A stretch of DNA of 64,000 bases. Source: Pseudomonas taiwanensis DSM 21245 (lineage in GTDB: Bacteria; Pseudomonadota; Gammaproteobacteria; Pseudomonadales; Pseudomonadaceae). The DNA lies in NCBI RefSeq assembly GCF_000425785.1, contig NZ_KE384451.1:1-64000 (forward strand), given 5' to 3'. Made by a program: the position numbers and the translations under genes. The notes under the pieces were generated by a model. It saw nothing but the letters and a program-made list of their open reading frames with translations. It was not told where the DNA came from and did not search any database. Shown in pieces: positions 16,437-25,209 of the stretch. Position 1 is the stretch's first letter. The number at the start of each line of letters is the position of its first letter.

Positions 16437-17042
16437 ATGCCCATCGAACTGCTGCCGGAAACCCCTTCGCAAACCGCCGGCCCATACGTACACATCGGCC
16501 TGGCCCTGGAAGCGGCCGGCAACCCGACCCGTGCTCAGGAAATCTGGAACTGCCTGGCCAAGCCAGACGCCCCAGGCGAACACATCCTGTTGATCGGCCA
16601 TGTATATGACGGCAACGGCCACCTGGTGCGGGATTCGTTCCTGGAAGTGTGGCAGGCGGATGCCAACGGCCAGTACCAGGATGCCTTCAACCTGGAAAAT
16701 GCCTTCAACAGCTTCGGTCGCACCGCCACCACCTTCGATGCGGGTGAGTGGACCTTGCAGACGGTCAAGCCGGGTGTCGTGAAGAACGCTGCGGGCGTGC
16801 CCATGGCGCCGCACATCAACATCAGCCTGTTTGCCCGAGGCATCAACATTCATCTGCACACGCGGGTGTATTTCGATGACGAGGCAGATGCCAACGCCAA
16901 GTGCCCGGTGCTCAACCTGATCGAGCAGCCGCAGCGCCGCGAGACGCTGATTGCCAAGCGTTGCGAGGTGGATGGGAAGACGGCGTACCGTTTCGATATC
17001 CGTATTCAGGGGGAAGGGGAGACAGTCTTCTTCGACTTCTGA
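16437..17042 (+). CDS. pcaG: protocatechuate 3,4-dioxygenase alpha subunit
   Basis: 201 residues, homologous to PcaH but without the iron ligands; it completes the active site with PcaH. The start at 16437 gives the typical N-terminus MPIELLPETPSQTAGPYVH. SLFARGINIHLHTRVYF is the conserved core strand region. It lies directly downstream of pcaH, in the same operon. Two hairpins follow the stop codon. Confidence 0.97.
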   Translation: MPIELLPETPSQTAGPYVHIGLALEAAGNPTRAQEIWNCLAKPDAPGEHILLIGHVYDGNGHLVRDSFLEVWQADANGQYQDAFNLENAFNSFGRTATTFDAGEWTLQTVKPGVVKNAAGVPMAPHINISLFARGINIHLHTRVYFDDEADANAKCPVLNLIEQPQRRETLIAKRCEVDGKTAYRFDIRIQGEGETVFFDF

Positions 17043-17051
17043 TTCAAGCCT

Positions 17052-17070
17052 GGGGCTGCCTTGCAGCCCC
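17052..17070. terminator. hairpin after pcaG
   Basis: GGGGCTGC-CTT-GCAGCCCC, an 8-bp perfect stem starting 10 bases after the pcaG stop codon, with only a short TTC tail. A likely terminator for pcaHG. Confidence 0.6.
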
Positions 17071-17083
17071 TTCGCGACCCAAG

Positions 17084-17129
17084 GCCGCTGCCACGGATAT
17101 TGCGATAGCGCGATATTCGTGGCAGCGGC
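17084..17129. terminator. long hairpin between convergent pcaG and trmA
   Basis: GCCGCTGCCACG pairs perfectly with CGTGGCAGCGGC, and the inner GATATTGCG/CGCGATATT extends the stem. It could terminate transcription in both directions; trmA ends 16 bases away. Confidence 0.55.
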
Positions 17130-17144
17130 TTCGTCGTTGAGCCG

Positions 17145-18230
17145 TCAGCGCCGGACCAGCAACACCCCACTCTCCATGTGGTGGGTATAGGGGAACTGGT
17201 CGAACAACGCACAGCGCTCGATCTGGTGCGTGTCCTGCAACTGGGCAATGTTGGCCGCCAATGTTTCCGGATTGCACGAGATGTACAGGATCCGCTCGAA
17301 ACGCCGGGTCAGCTCGCAGGTGTCCGGGTCCATGCCGGCCCGTGGCGGGTCGACGAACACCGTGCCGAACTCATAGCGCTTGAGGTCGATGCCTTCCAGG
17401 CGGCGGAACGGGCGAACGTCGTTCAAGGCCTGGGTCAGTTCCTCGGCCGACAGGCGCACCAAGCGCACGTTATCCACCGCGTTCTCGTCGAGGTTGCTCA
17501 GTGCGGCATTGACCGAGGTCTTGCTGATTTCGGTGGCCAGCACCTTGCGCACGCGGGTGGCCAGCGGCAGGGTGAAGTTGCCGTTGCCGCAATACAGCTC
17601 CAGCAGGTCGTCGTCGCGCTCGCCAATGGCGTCGTAGGCCCAGTTCAGCATCTTCTGGTTCACCGCGCCATTGGGCTGGGTGAACGCACCTTCCGGCTGG
17701 CGGTAGCTGAACACGCGGCCCGCCACGTCGAGCTTTTCCACTGCATAGTCACGCCCGACCACCAGCCGCTTGCCCTTGGAACGACCGATGACGCTCACCC
17801 CAAGGTCGCTGGCCAGTTGGCGCGCAGCCACTTCCCACGCCTCGTCCAGCGGGCGGTGGTAGCACATCGTGACCATCGCATCGCCGGCCAGGGTGGTGAG
17901 GAACTCCACCTGGAACAGGCGGTTTCCCAGTGCCTCGCTGGCCTGCCAGGCCGCTTTCAGGCGCGGCATCAGCGCGTTGATGCGCTCGCTGGCGATGGGG
18001 AAATCGTCGATCAGGATCGCCTTGTGTTTCTCCCCGGGGGCGAACATCGCATAGTGACGCTGGCCGTCCTCGCGCCACAGGCGGAACTCGGCCCGCAGGC
18101 GGTAGTGTTCGCGGGGCGACTCGAAAACAACCGGCTCCGGCGCGCCGAAGGGCGCCAGCAGCTCTCGCAGCCGGGCTACCTTGGCGTCCAGCTGCGTGGC
18201 GTAGGAGGAGGGGTCGAAGACAGCACTCAT
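17145..18230 (-). CDS. trmA: tRNA (uracil-5-)-methyltransferase
   Basis: 361 residues. It makes 5-methyluridine at position 54 in the T-loop of tRNA. The SAM-binding LYCGNGNFTLPLA, the DPPRAGMD motif and the catalytic Cys in YISCNPETLA (with its Glu as general base) are all present. The length fits the TrmA rather than the RlmD branch; no N-terminal iron-sulfur cysteine cluster is seen. The ATG overlaps the stop of the upstream purine permease gene by four bases (ATGA), so the two are cotranscribed. Confidence 0.95.
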   Translation of the reverse strand: MSAVFDPSSYATQLDAKVARLRELLAPFGAPEPVVFESPREHYRLRAEFRLWREDGQRHYAMFAPGEKHKAILIDDFPIASERINALMPRLKAAWQASEALGNRLFQVEFLTTLAGDAMVTMCYHRPLDEAWEVAARQLASDLGVSVIGRSKGKRLVVGRDYAVEKLDVAGRVFSYRQPEGAFTQPNGAVNQKMLNWAYDAIGERDDDLLELYCGNGNFTLPLATRVRKVLATEISKTSVNAALSNLDENAVDNVRLVRLSAEELTQALNDVRPFRRLEGIDLKRYEFGTVFVDPPRAGMDPDTCELTRRFERILYISCNPETLAANIAQLQDTHQIERCALFDQFPYTHHMESGVLLVRR

Positions 18231-19522
18231 GCGTTGAACCAGCCCAACTTGATGACGAACAGGATGGAGAGGATCACCAGTGCCGGGTTCAGGTCGCGGT
18301 GGCGGCCGGAGATCAGCTTGACGGCGGTCCAGGCGATGAAGCCGAAGGCAATGCCGTTGGCGATCGAGTAGGTCAGCGGCATGGCCAGGGCAGTGACCAC
18401 CACGGGGGCCGCTTCGGTGACATCGTCCCAGTTTATTTCCGCCAGGCCCGAGGCCATCAGCACCGCGACGAACAGCAGCGCCGGGGCAGTGGCGAAGGCC
18501 GGTACGCTACCGGCCAGCGGGGCGAAGAACAGCGCCAGCAGGAACAGCACGGCAACCACGATGGCGGTCAGGCCTGTGCGGCCACCGGCACTCACGCCCG
18601 CAGCCGATTCGATGTAGCTGGTGGTGGTCGAGGTGCCCAACAGCGAGCCGGCCATGGCCGCGGTGCTGTCGGCGATCAGGGCGCGGCCCATCTTCGGCAT
18701 GTGGCCGTCCTTGCCCATCAGGCCGGCGCGCTTGGCCACACCGATCAGGGTACCGGAGTTGTCGAACAGGTCGACGAACAGGAAGGCGAAGATCACGCTG
18801 ACCAGGCCAATGTCCAGGGCGCCTTTGATGTCCAGCTGCAGGAAGGTCGGTGCCAGCGATGGCGGCATCGAGACCACACCACCGAACGGGGTCACACCCA
18901 TCAGGATGGAGGCAAGCGTGACCGCCAGGATACCGATCAGGACCGCACCGCGGACCTTGAGCGACTCAAGGCCAACGATCAGGAAGAAGCCCAGGGTGGC
19001 GAGAATCGGAGCGGGTTGCTTGAGGTCCCCCAAACCCACCAGGGTGGCAGGGTTATCGACGACGATGCCGGCATTGTGCAAGGCGATCAGCGCCAGGAAC
19101 AGGCCGATGCCGGCGGCGATCGCCGAGCGCAGCGGCAGCGGGATGCTGTTCACGATCCATTCGCGGATGCGGAAGATCGACAGCAGGAAGAAGCACACCG
19201 CCGAGATGAACACTGCACCCAGCGCCACCTGCCAGGTGTGCCCCATATGCAGGACCACGGTGTAGGTGAAGAACGCGTTCAGGCCCATGCCCGGTGCCAG
19301 GGCGATCGGGTAGTTGGCGATCAGGCCCATGGTCGTCGAGCCGATGGCCGCGGCCAGGCAGGTGGCGACGAAGATCGCCCCTTTGTCCATGCCGGTCTCG
19401 CCGAGGATACTCGGGTTGACGAACAGGATGTAGGCCATGGCCAGGAAGGTGGTGACGCCCGCGAGAATCTCGGTGCGCACATTGGTGTTGTGTGCTCTTA
19501 GTTGAAACAGCCTTTCCAGCAT
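18227..19522 (-). CDS. NCS2-family purine permease (AzgA/PbuG type, adenine/guanine/hypoxanthine)
   Basis: 431 residues with about 12-14 membrane segments. The AzgA-like features are NTNVRTEILAGVTTFLAMAY at the N-terminus, LAPGMGLNAFFTY, and STTTSYIESAAGVSAGGRTG in the second half. It imports purine bases with protons. The start at 19522 has GGGGAG six bases before the ATG; upstream in-frame codons lack such a site. It is coupled to trmA downstream, an association with no obvious functional link beyond nucleobase metabolism. The exact base cannot be told. Confidence 0.9.
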   Translation of the reverse strand: MLERLFQLRAHNTNVRTEILAGVTTFLAMAYILFVNPSILGETGMDKGAIFVATCLAAAIGSTTMGLIANYPIALAPGMGLNAFFTYTVVLHMGHTWQVALGAVFISAVCFFLLSIFRIREWIVNSIPLPLRSAIAAGIGLFLALIALHNAGIVVDNPATLVGLGDLKQPAPILATLGFFLIVGLESLKVRGAVLIGILAVTLASILMGVTPFGGVVSMPPSLAPTFLQLDIKGALDIGLVSVIFAFLFVDLFDNSGTLIGVAKRAGLMGKDGHMPKMGRALIADSTAAMAGSLLGTSTTTSYIESAAGVSAGGRTGLTAIVVAVLFLLALFFAPLAGSVPAFATAPALLFVAVLMASGLAEINWDDVTEAAPVVVTALAMPLTYSIANGIAFGFIAWTAVKLISGRHRDLNPALVILSILFVIKLGWFNA

Positions 19523-19735
19523 GCCCGCTCCCCAAGGCGCCCCCGGCGCCGTGAATGTATCGACCCCATCAGCAAAGCACACGTCGTGGCGAACGGTGGT
19601 TTATGTGGGGCGGAAAAAAGCCGCGCATCATACCAGCATGGGGGGCCGGGGAGTATGGCCGTCGGGAGGGCTGTTCGGCCCTATCGCCGGCCAAAGGTAC
19701 CTCGGCGACGTGCAGGCACCGGTGCAGGCCACGCT

Positions 19736-20956
19736 TCAGCTGTTGTGAAGCCGATCCCGCTTGGCCAACGTCGGGAACAGTTTTATCCACACCCCAGTCA
19801 CCACCAGCGTCCCCACGCCACCCAGCACGACCGCCGGCACCGTGCCGAACCAGTGCGCCGTGACTCCGGATTCGAACTCTCCGAGTTGGTTCGAGGCACC
19901 GATGAACAACCCGTTCACCGCGCTCACCCGCCCGCGCATTTCGTCCGGTGTCTCCAGCTGTACGAAGGCGCCACGGATCACCATGCTGATCATGTCGGCC
20001 GCGCCCAGCACCACCAGTACCGCCAGCGAGAACCAGAAAGAGGTGGACAAGCCAAAGGCGATGGTCGCCACGCCGAACACGCCGACAGCGGTGAACATGG
20101 TCCGGCCCACTTTGCGCTCCACCGGGAAGCGTGCAAGCCATAGCGACATGAGCAGCGCTCCCACTGCAGGCGCCGAGCGCAGCAGACCAAGGCCCCAGGG
20201 GCCGGTGAGCAGGATGTCCTTGGCGAACACTGGCAGCAGCGCGGTGGCTCCGCCCAGCAGCACCGCGAACAAGTCGAGCGATATCGCCCCGAGAATATCG
20301 GGGCGGCTGCGGATGAAGCGGATCCCAGCCATCAGCGATTCCAGGCTGGCGCGGCCACGCTGAGTCACCTGCTGGCGGGATTCGAGGCTGAGCATTAGCA
20401 GGCAGGCGGTGGCATACAGGGCCACGGTTGGGCCGTATACCCAGATGCTGCCGAAGGCGTACAGGAACCCCCCCACGGCTGGAGCGATGATGGTCGCCGC
20501 CTGAGTCGCCGAGGCCGAGGCCGCCACCGCCCGCGGGAACAGTCCAGGCGGCACGACATTGGGCAGCAGGGCCTGGGTGGCCGGCATCTCGAACGAGCGG
20601 GTCGCCCCCAGGAGGAAGGCCAGCGCGAAGATTAGCTCGCGGGTGACGTTGTCGGTCAGGCTGCCCACGGCCAAGGCCAGTGCGATCAGCCCCTGGAGGC
20701 TTTGGCAGAGCGCGGCGACCTTGCGCCGGTCATAGCGGTCGGCGACATGCCCGGTGTGCAGCATGAACAGCACGCGGGGAGCGAACTCCACCAGACCGAC
20801 CAGGCCCAGGTCGAGGACATTTCCGGTGAGCTGGTAGAGGTGCCAGCCGATGGCCACGGTGAGCATCTGGAAGCCGCTGGCGGTGAACACCCGGGCGAGC
20901 CAGAAGGCCAGGAACGGACGGTGGTGACGCAACAACTGCGGTGCGGAATCGGACAT
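19736..20956 (-). CDS. MFS transporter (EntS-like exporter)
   Basis: 406 residues with 12 predicted membrane segments. The MFS loop motif is HVADRYDRRKVAAL after helix 2. The overall pattern resembles the EntS/TIGR00900 exporter group, with GFQMLTVAIGWHLYQLTG in helix 1-2 and PDEMRGRVSAVNGLFIGASNQ in helix 10-11. The start at 20956 (MSDSAPQ) is chosen because the upstream in-frame residues are not membrane-like and overlap the intergenic region. The substrate is unknown. It is divergent from cioA. Confidence 0.87.
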   Translation of the reverse strand: MSDSAPQLLRHHRPFLAFWLARVFTASGFQMLTVAIGWHLYQLTGNVLDLGLVGLVEFAPRVLFMLHTGHVADRYDRRKVAALCQSLQGLIALALAVGSLTDNVTRELIFALAFLLGATRSFEMPATQALLPNVVPPGLFPRAVAASASATQAATIIAPAVGGFLYAFGSIWVYGPTVALYATACLLMLSLESRQQVTQRGRASLESLMAGIRFIRSRPDILGAISLDLFAVLLGGATALLPVFAKDILLTGPWGLGLLRSAPAVGALLMSLWLARFPVERKVGRTMFTAVGVFGVATIAFGLSTSFWFSLAVLVVLGAADMISMVIRGAFVQLETPDEMRGRVSAVNGLFIGASNQLGEFESGVTAHWFGTVPAVVLGGVGTLVVTGVWIKLFPTLAKRDRLHNS

Positions 20957-21314
20957 CGGAAACCTGTGGGCCTCGGCGCAGTAGAGGGGGCGGCAGGTTA
21001 TCATCTGTTTGTAACAAGCGGTTACTGTTTGCCCAAATCGGCACTTTTTCACACCCTGGTAAAGTGGGTGGGGCAACCGGTCACGCGGCAATCCACCACA
21101 CCGCCCAACGGTCCAATCGGGACTATGCTTCCAGAAAATTGTTGACTTGGATCAATCGTTGCGGTTGCAACGATACCGTCAGCGATTTTGGCCTTTTGGC
21201 CGGATTCCCTGCAGTCGAACAGAACAATTCCAACGCGCCGCACTCGACTACCGTGGGGGCAGTGGGTGATTGGGCCACACGCCCGGTCGCCGGATTATCT
21301 GAAGAGGAAGCACC
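20957..21314. other. 358-bp divergent intergenic region, MFS exporter / cioAB
   Basis: No gene is seen here. It holds the ANR-type box (21142-21155) and, two bases further on, a small dyad CGTTGC-GGTT-GCAACG (21157-21172). A weak GTAAC-N5-GTTAC dyad lies nearer the MFS gene. Confidence 0.7.
21142..21155. promoter_or_regulatory. ANR/FNR-type box upstream of cioAB
   Basis: TTGAC-TTGG-ATCAA differs by one base from TTGAT-N4-ATCAA. It is centred about 166 bases before the cioA ATG. ANR control of cioAB is described in pseudomonads; whether it activates or represses from this distance is not readable here. Confidence 0.6.
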
Positions 21315-22751
21315 ATGTTCGGCTTAGAAGCCCTTGAGCTCGCCCGAATCCAGTTTGCCTTTACCGTGTCCTTTCACATTTTGTTCCCAGCCATCACCAT
21401 CGGGCTGGCGAGCTACCTCGCGGTCCTCGAAGGCCTTTGGCTCAAGACCCACAACGATGTCTACCGCGACCTCTACCACTTCTGGTCGAAGATCTTCGCC
21501 GTCAACTTCGGCATGGGTGTGGTGTCCGGCCTGGTCATGGCCTATCAGTTCGGCACCAACTGGAGTCGATTCTCCGATTTTGCCGGTGCCGTTACCGGGC
21601 CATTGCTGACCTACGAGGTGCTCACGGCGTTCTTCCTCGAAGCCGGTTTCCTGGGTGTCATGCTGTTTGGCTGGAACCGTGTCGGTCGCGGCCTGCACTT
21701 CTTCGCCACGGTCATGGTGGCGCTCGGGACCCTGGTCTCGACCTTCTGGATCCTGGCGTCCAACAGCTGGATGCAAACACCCCAGGGCCACGAAATCATC
21801 GATGGCCGGGTGGTACCGGTGGACTGGCTGGCGGTGGTGTTCAACCCATCGTTCCCCTACCGCCTGATGCACATGGCCACCGCCGCCTTCGTCGCCACCG
21901 CCTTCTTCGTTGGCGCCTCGGCGGCCTGGCACCTGCTGCGCGGCCGGGATAACCCGGCGGTGCGCAAGATGCTGTCGATGGCCATGTGGATGGCCTTGAT
22001 CGTGGCACCGGTGCAGGCAGTGATCGGTGACTTCCACGGCCTGAACACCCTCAAGCACCAGCCAGTGAAGATCGCCGCCATCGAAGGGCATTGGGAGAAC
22101 GTGCCCGGCGAGCCGACCCCGCTGATTCTGTTCGGCATCCCTGACATGAAAGCCGAGACCACCCGCTTCAAGATCGAGATTCCCGCACTCGGCAGCCTGA
22201 TCCTGACCCATAGCCTGGACAAGCAGGTTCCGGCGATGAAAGAGTTCCCGCCTGAGGACCGCCCCAACTCGACCATCGTGTTCTGGTCGTTCCGGGTCAT
22301 GGTGGGCCTGGGCTTGCTGATGATCTTCGTCGGCCTGTGGAGCCTGTGGCTGCGCAAGCGCGGCACGCTGTACAGCAACCGCCCCTTCCTTTACCTCACC
22401 TTGTGGATGGGGCCATCCGGGCTGATCGCCATCCTTGCCGGTTGGTTCACCACTGAAATCGGCCGTCAGCCGTGGGTGGTGTATGGCTTGATGCGCACCT
22501 CCGAAGGGGTTTCCAACCATAGCTACTCCCAGCTTGGCTTCACCCTGGTGGCGTTCGTGGTGGTGTACTTCGCCCTGTTCGGTACCGGTCTTGGCTACAT
22601 GATGCGCCTGGTACGCAAAGGGCCTAAGACAGGTGAGGGCGACGAGCACACGCCCGGGGGGCCTGGCCAGAAACGCACACCGGCGCGGCCGTTGTCCGCC
22701 GCCGATGATGGCAAAGAAGCCAACACCGTCAGCCTGAGCAAGGGGAACTGA
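21315..22751 (+). CDS. cioA: cyanide-insensitive ubiquinol oxidase subunit I
   Basis: 478 residues, the haem-bearing subunit of a bd-type terminal oxidase in the inner membrane. It oxidises ubiquinol and reduces oxygen without pumping protons. His21 in TVSFHILFPA is the haem b595/d-side ligand position, and the RLMHMATAAF histidine matches the b558 ligand. The quinol (Q) loop is of the short CIO type, with no long insertion. A charged tail of about 35 residues follows the last helix. It is followed after three bases by cioB. Confidence 0.95.
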   Translation: MFGLEALELARIQFAFTVSFHILFPAITIGLASYLAVLEGLWLKTHNDVYRDLYHFWSKIFAVNFGMGVVSGLVMAYQFGTNWSRFSDFAGAVTGPLLTYEVLTAFFLEAGFLGVMLFGWNRVGRGLHFFATVMVALGTLVSTFWILASNSWMQTPQGHEIIDGRVVPVDWLAVVFNPSFPYRLMHMATAAFVATAFFVGASAAWHLLRGRDNPAVRKMLSMAMWMALIVAPVQAVIGDFHGLNTLKHQPVKIAAIEGHWENVPGEPTPLILFGIPDMKAETTRFKIEIPALGSLILTHSLDKQVPAMKEFPPEDRPNSTIVFWSFRVMVGLGLLMIFVGLWSLWLRKRGTLYSNRPFLYLTLWMGPSGLIAILAGWFTTEIGRQPWVVYGLMRTSEGVSNHSYSQLGFTLVAFVVVYFALFGTGLGYMMRLVRKGPKTGEGDEHTPGGPGQKRTPARPLSAADDGKEANTVSLSKGN

Positions 22752-22754
22752 GCC

Positions 22755-23762
22755 ATGGGTATCGACCTTCCGCTGATCTGGGCGGTGATCATCATCTTCG
22801 GCGTCATGATGTATGTCGTGATGGATGGTTTCGACCTGGGAATCGGCATGCTCTTCCCCTTCGTCAAGGGCGAGCGTGACCGCGATGTGATGATGAATAC
22901 CGTTGCGCCCGTATGGGACGGCAACGAGACTTGGCTGGTCCTGGGCGGGGCAGGACTGTTCGGTGCCTTCCCGATGGCCTATTCGGTGGTGCTCGAAGCG
23001 CTGTACCTGCCGCTGATCCTCATGCTGATCGGCCTGATCTTCCGGGGAGTGGCGTTCGAGTTTCGCTTCAAGGCCAAGGCCGACAAGCGCCACATCTGGG
23101 ACAAGGCCTTCATCTGGGGTTCGCTGGTCGCGACGTTCTTCCAGGGCGTTGCGTTGGGCGCTTTCATCGAGGGCTTCAAGGTCGTCGATCGGCATTTTGC
23201 CGGTGGCACCCTCGACTGGTTGACCCCGTTCAGCCTGTTCAGCGGTCTGGGCCTGATCGTCGCCTACACACTGCTCGGCTGCACGTGGTTGATCATGAAG
23301 ACCGAAGGGGCGCTGCAGCAGCAGATGCATGACCTGGCCAAGCCCTTGGCGCTGGTGCTGCTGGTGGTGATCGGTATCGTCAGCCTGTGGACGCCGATTG
23401 CCTATCCGCAAATCGCCGACCGCTGGTTCAGCATGCCCAACCTGGTCTGGTTCATGCCGGTGCCGATCCTGGTGCTGGTGACCTTCTACGGGTTGCTCAA
23501 GGCGGTGGCGCGCAATGCCCACTACACCCCGTTCCTGTTGACCCTGGTGCTGATTTTCCTCGGCTACAGCGGATTGGGTATCAGCCTGTGGCCGAACATC
23601 ATCCCGCCGTCGATCTCGATCTGGGATGCCGCGGCACCGCCGCAGAGCCAGGGCTTCATGCTGGTGGGCACCTTGTTCATCCTGCCGTTCATCCTGGGGT
23701 ATACCTTCTGGAGCTACTACGTGTTCCGCGGCAAGGTGACCCCTGACGACGGCTATCACTAG
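22755..23762 (+). CDS. cioB: cyanide-insensitive ubiquinol oxidase subunit II
   Basis: 335 residues with eight or nine membrane helices. The CydB-family signature is VMDGFDLGIGMLFPF near the N-terminus, and WDGNETWLVLGGAGLFGAFP follows. It partners CioA. The gene starts three bases after the cioA stop codon, and the DUF2474 gene follows within 12 bases, so cioAB plus the small subunit is one operon. Confidence 0.95.
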   Translation: MGIDLPLIWAVIIIFGVMMYVVMDGFDLGIGMLFPFVKGERDRDVMMNTVAPVWDGNETWLVLGGAGLFGAFPMAYSVVLEALYLPLILMLIGLIFRGVAFEFRFKAKADKRHIWDKAFIWGSLVATFFQGVALGAFIEGFKVVDRHFAGGTLDWLTPFSLFSGLGLIVAYTLLGCTWLIMKTEGALQQQMHDLAKPLALVLLVVIGIVSLWTPIAYPQIADRWFSMPNLVWFMPVPILVLVTFYGLLKAVARNAHYTPFLLTLVLIFLGYSGLGISLWPNIIPPSISIWDAAAPPQSQGFMLVGTLFILPFILGYTFWSYYVFRGKVTPDDGYH

Positions 23763-23774
23763 GAGGGCCGCACG

Positions 23775-23927
23775 ATGACCGGTAAACATGGCCTGGAAGA
23801 GAAAAAGCCACTGTGGCAGCGACTGGGTTGGCTGGTGTTGATCTGGGCGTTGAGTGTCGCGGCACTGGGCGTGGCGGCTTACGTGATGCGCCTGTTCATG
23901 GGGGCGGCGGGTTTGACCACCCACTGA
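23775..23927 (+). CDS. DUF2474 small membrane subunit of the bd-type oxidase
   Basis: 50 residues with one membrane helix (about 18-42, LGWLVLIWALSVAALGVAAY) and a basic N-terminus. Proteins of this size with DUF2474 follow cioAB in many pseudomonads and resemble the CydX-type accessory subunit of bd oxidases. AGGAGG lies 8-13 bases before the ATG, next to the cioB stop. Assembly or stability of the oxidase is the likely role, by analogy. Confidence 0.85.
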   Translation: MTGKHGLEEKKPLWQRLGWLVLIWALSVAALGVAAYVMRLFMGAAGLTTH

Positions 23928-23939
23928 GCCTTTTGGCCT

Positions 23940-23969
23940 GATCGCCGGCAAGCCGGCTTGCCGGCGATC
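23940..23969. terminator. 30-bp perfect palindrome (REP) between cio operon and rlmG
   Basis: GATCGCCGGCAAG-CCGG-CTTGCCGGCGATC is completely palindromic and carries the P. putida REP core GCCGGCAAGCCGGC. It sits between convergent genes, so it may end both transcripts. No T-run follows. Confidence 0.6.
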
Positions 23970-23989
23970 AAGCCCTGGACCTTAGCGAC

Positions 23990-25114
23990 TCACTTGCGGG
24001 CTTTGAGAATCACGAACTTCGGTGTCGCCGCCACTTGCTCCACACCCCGGAACAGCCGCGACAGCTTGCTGTGGTAACCCAGGTGCCGGTTACCGACGAT
24101 GTACAGCGCGCCGCCCACCACCAATGCCTCACGGGCCTGCTGGAACATGCGCCAGGCAAGAAAGTCGCCTACTACTTGCTGTTGGTGGAACGGCGGGTTG
24201 CACAGCACGACGTCCAGCGATTGTCTTTCCTGTCCTGCCAGCCCGTCGCCCGGCATGACGGTCACCGCGCGGTCGCCCAGCGCGGCTTGCCAGTTTTCCC
24301 GGGCCGATTGCACGGCCATGTATGATTCATCGACCAGCGTGTAAAGGGCGTCCGGGTTTTCCAGAGCGCTGGCGATCGCCAGCACGCCATTGCCGCAACC
24401 CAGGTCCGCCACGCGGGCCTGGCCCAGATGACGCGGCAGATGTGGGAGGAAGGCGCGGGTGCCGATATCCAGCCCTTCGCGGCAGAACACGTTGGCATGG
24501 TTGACCAGTTCGAGCGTCGGGGAGTCCAGGCGGTAGCGTGTCGGGTAGGGCGAGGTGGCGACTGTGCGCTCGGCGACCGTGGCCGTCAGCAGCCGTGCTT
24601 TTTTCTGAGCCAGTGACGCCTGTACCGGGCCGATGTACTTTTCCATCAGGTCGCCCGCAGCGCGCGGCAGGTGCTTGATCATGGCGCCGGCAATCACCTG
24701 GGCCCCGGGCGTCAGGTGACCTTGCAGACGGATCAGCTGCTCTTCGAGCAGGGCCAGGGTCTTGGGTACGCGCACCAGCACACGGTCGAAGGGGCCTTGC
24801 CAGTGTTCGCTGGCCGGGACGAAGGGCACGCTGTCATAGGCCTGGCCATTACGCGCAAGGTTCTTTTCCAGGGCCAGGCGGGCCAGGTGCGAGTCGCCGC
24901 TGCTGACCACCTGGAAGTGGCCGGCCAGACTGACGGCCAGGGCGCCGAAACTGTCATTGAGCACCAGTACTCGGCAGCCTGCGTCGTTCGCCTGAGCGTG
25001 CAAGTGCTCGAGCAGATACTCATCGGCGGCATCGAAAGCCTGCAGCGGGTCGTTGGCCTGCTCCGGCTGGCGGATCAGGTCGAGTTCGGCGTAGGGGGTG
25101 TTCAACAGGGGCAT
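23990..25114 (-). CDS. rlmG: 23S rRNA (guanine-1835-N2)-methyltransferase
   Basis: 374 residues. The C-terminal SAM-dependent domain has VADLGCGNGVLAI and the catalytic NPPF motif in VLCNPPFHQQQ, typical of N2-guanine methyltransferases. The N-terminal half is a degenerate copy of the same fold. The start at 25114 (MPLLNTPYAELDLIRQPEQ) fits the family; the upstream GTG/ATG extension is unsupported. It acts on 23S rRNA during large-subunit assembly. Confidence 0.92.
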   Translation of the reverse strand: MPLLNTPYAELDLIRQPEQANDPLQAFDAADEYLLEHLHAQANDAGCRVLVLNDSFGALAVSLAGHFQVVSSGDSHLARLALEKNLARNGQAYDSVPFVPASEHWQGPFDRVLVRVPKTLALLEEQLIRLQGHLTPGAQVIAGAMIKHLPRAAGDLMEKYIGPVQASLAQKKARLLTATVAERTVATSPYPTRYRLDSPTLELVNHANVFCREGLDIGTRAFLPHLPRHLGQARVADLGCGNGVLAIASALENPDALYTLVDESYMAVQSARENWQAALGDRAVTVMPGDGLAGQERQSLDVVLCNPPFHQQQVVGDFLAWRMFQQAREALVVGGALYIVGNRHLGYHSKLSRLFRGVEQVAATPKFVILKARK

Positions 25115-25209
25115 GGCGTCTGGCTCGGGTACGGATCTGCCCAAGGCGGATCGCCTCGGACTTTGCTGCGGATTCTACAGGGCTTTGCCGAAGGTCGCAG
25201 GAAAGGCTG

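Noticed and set aside
21324..23951. 875-codon minus-strand open frame opposite cioAB
   Set aside because: It is a mirror of the high-GC cioA/cioB codons, rich in His, Gln and Asp with no hydrophobic core, and it has no ribosome site. The plus-strand genes are certain.
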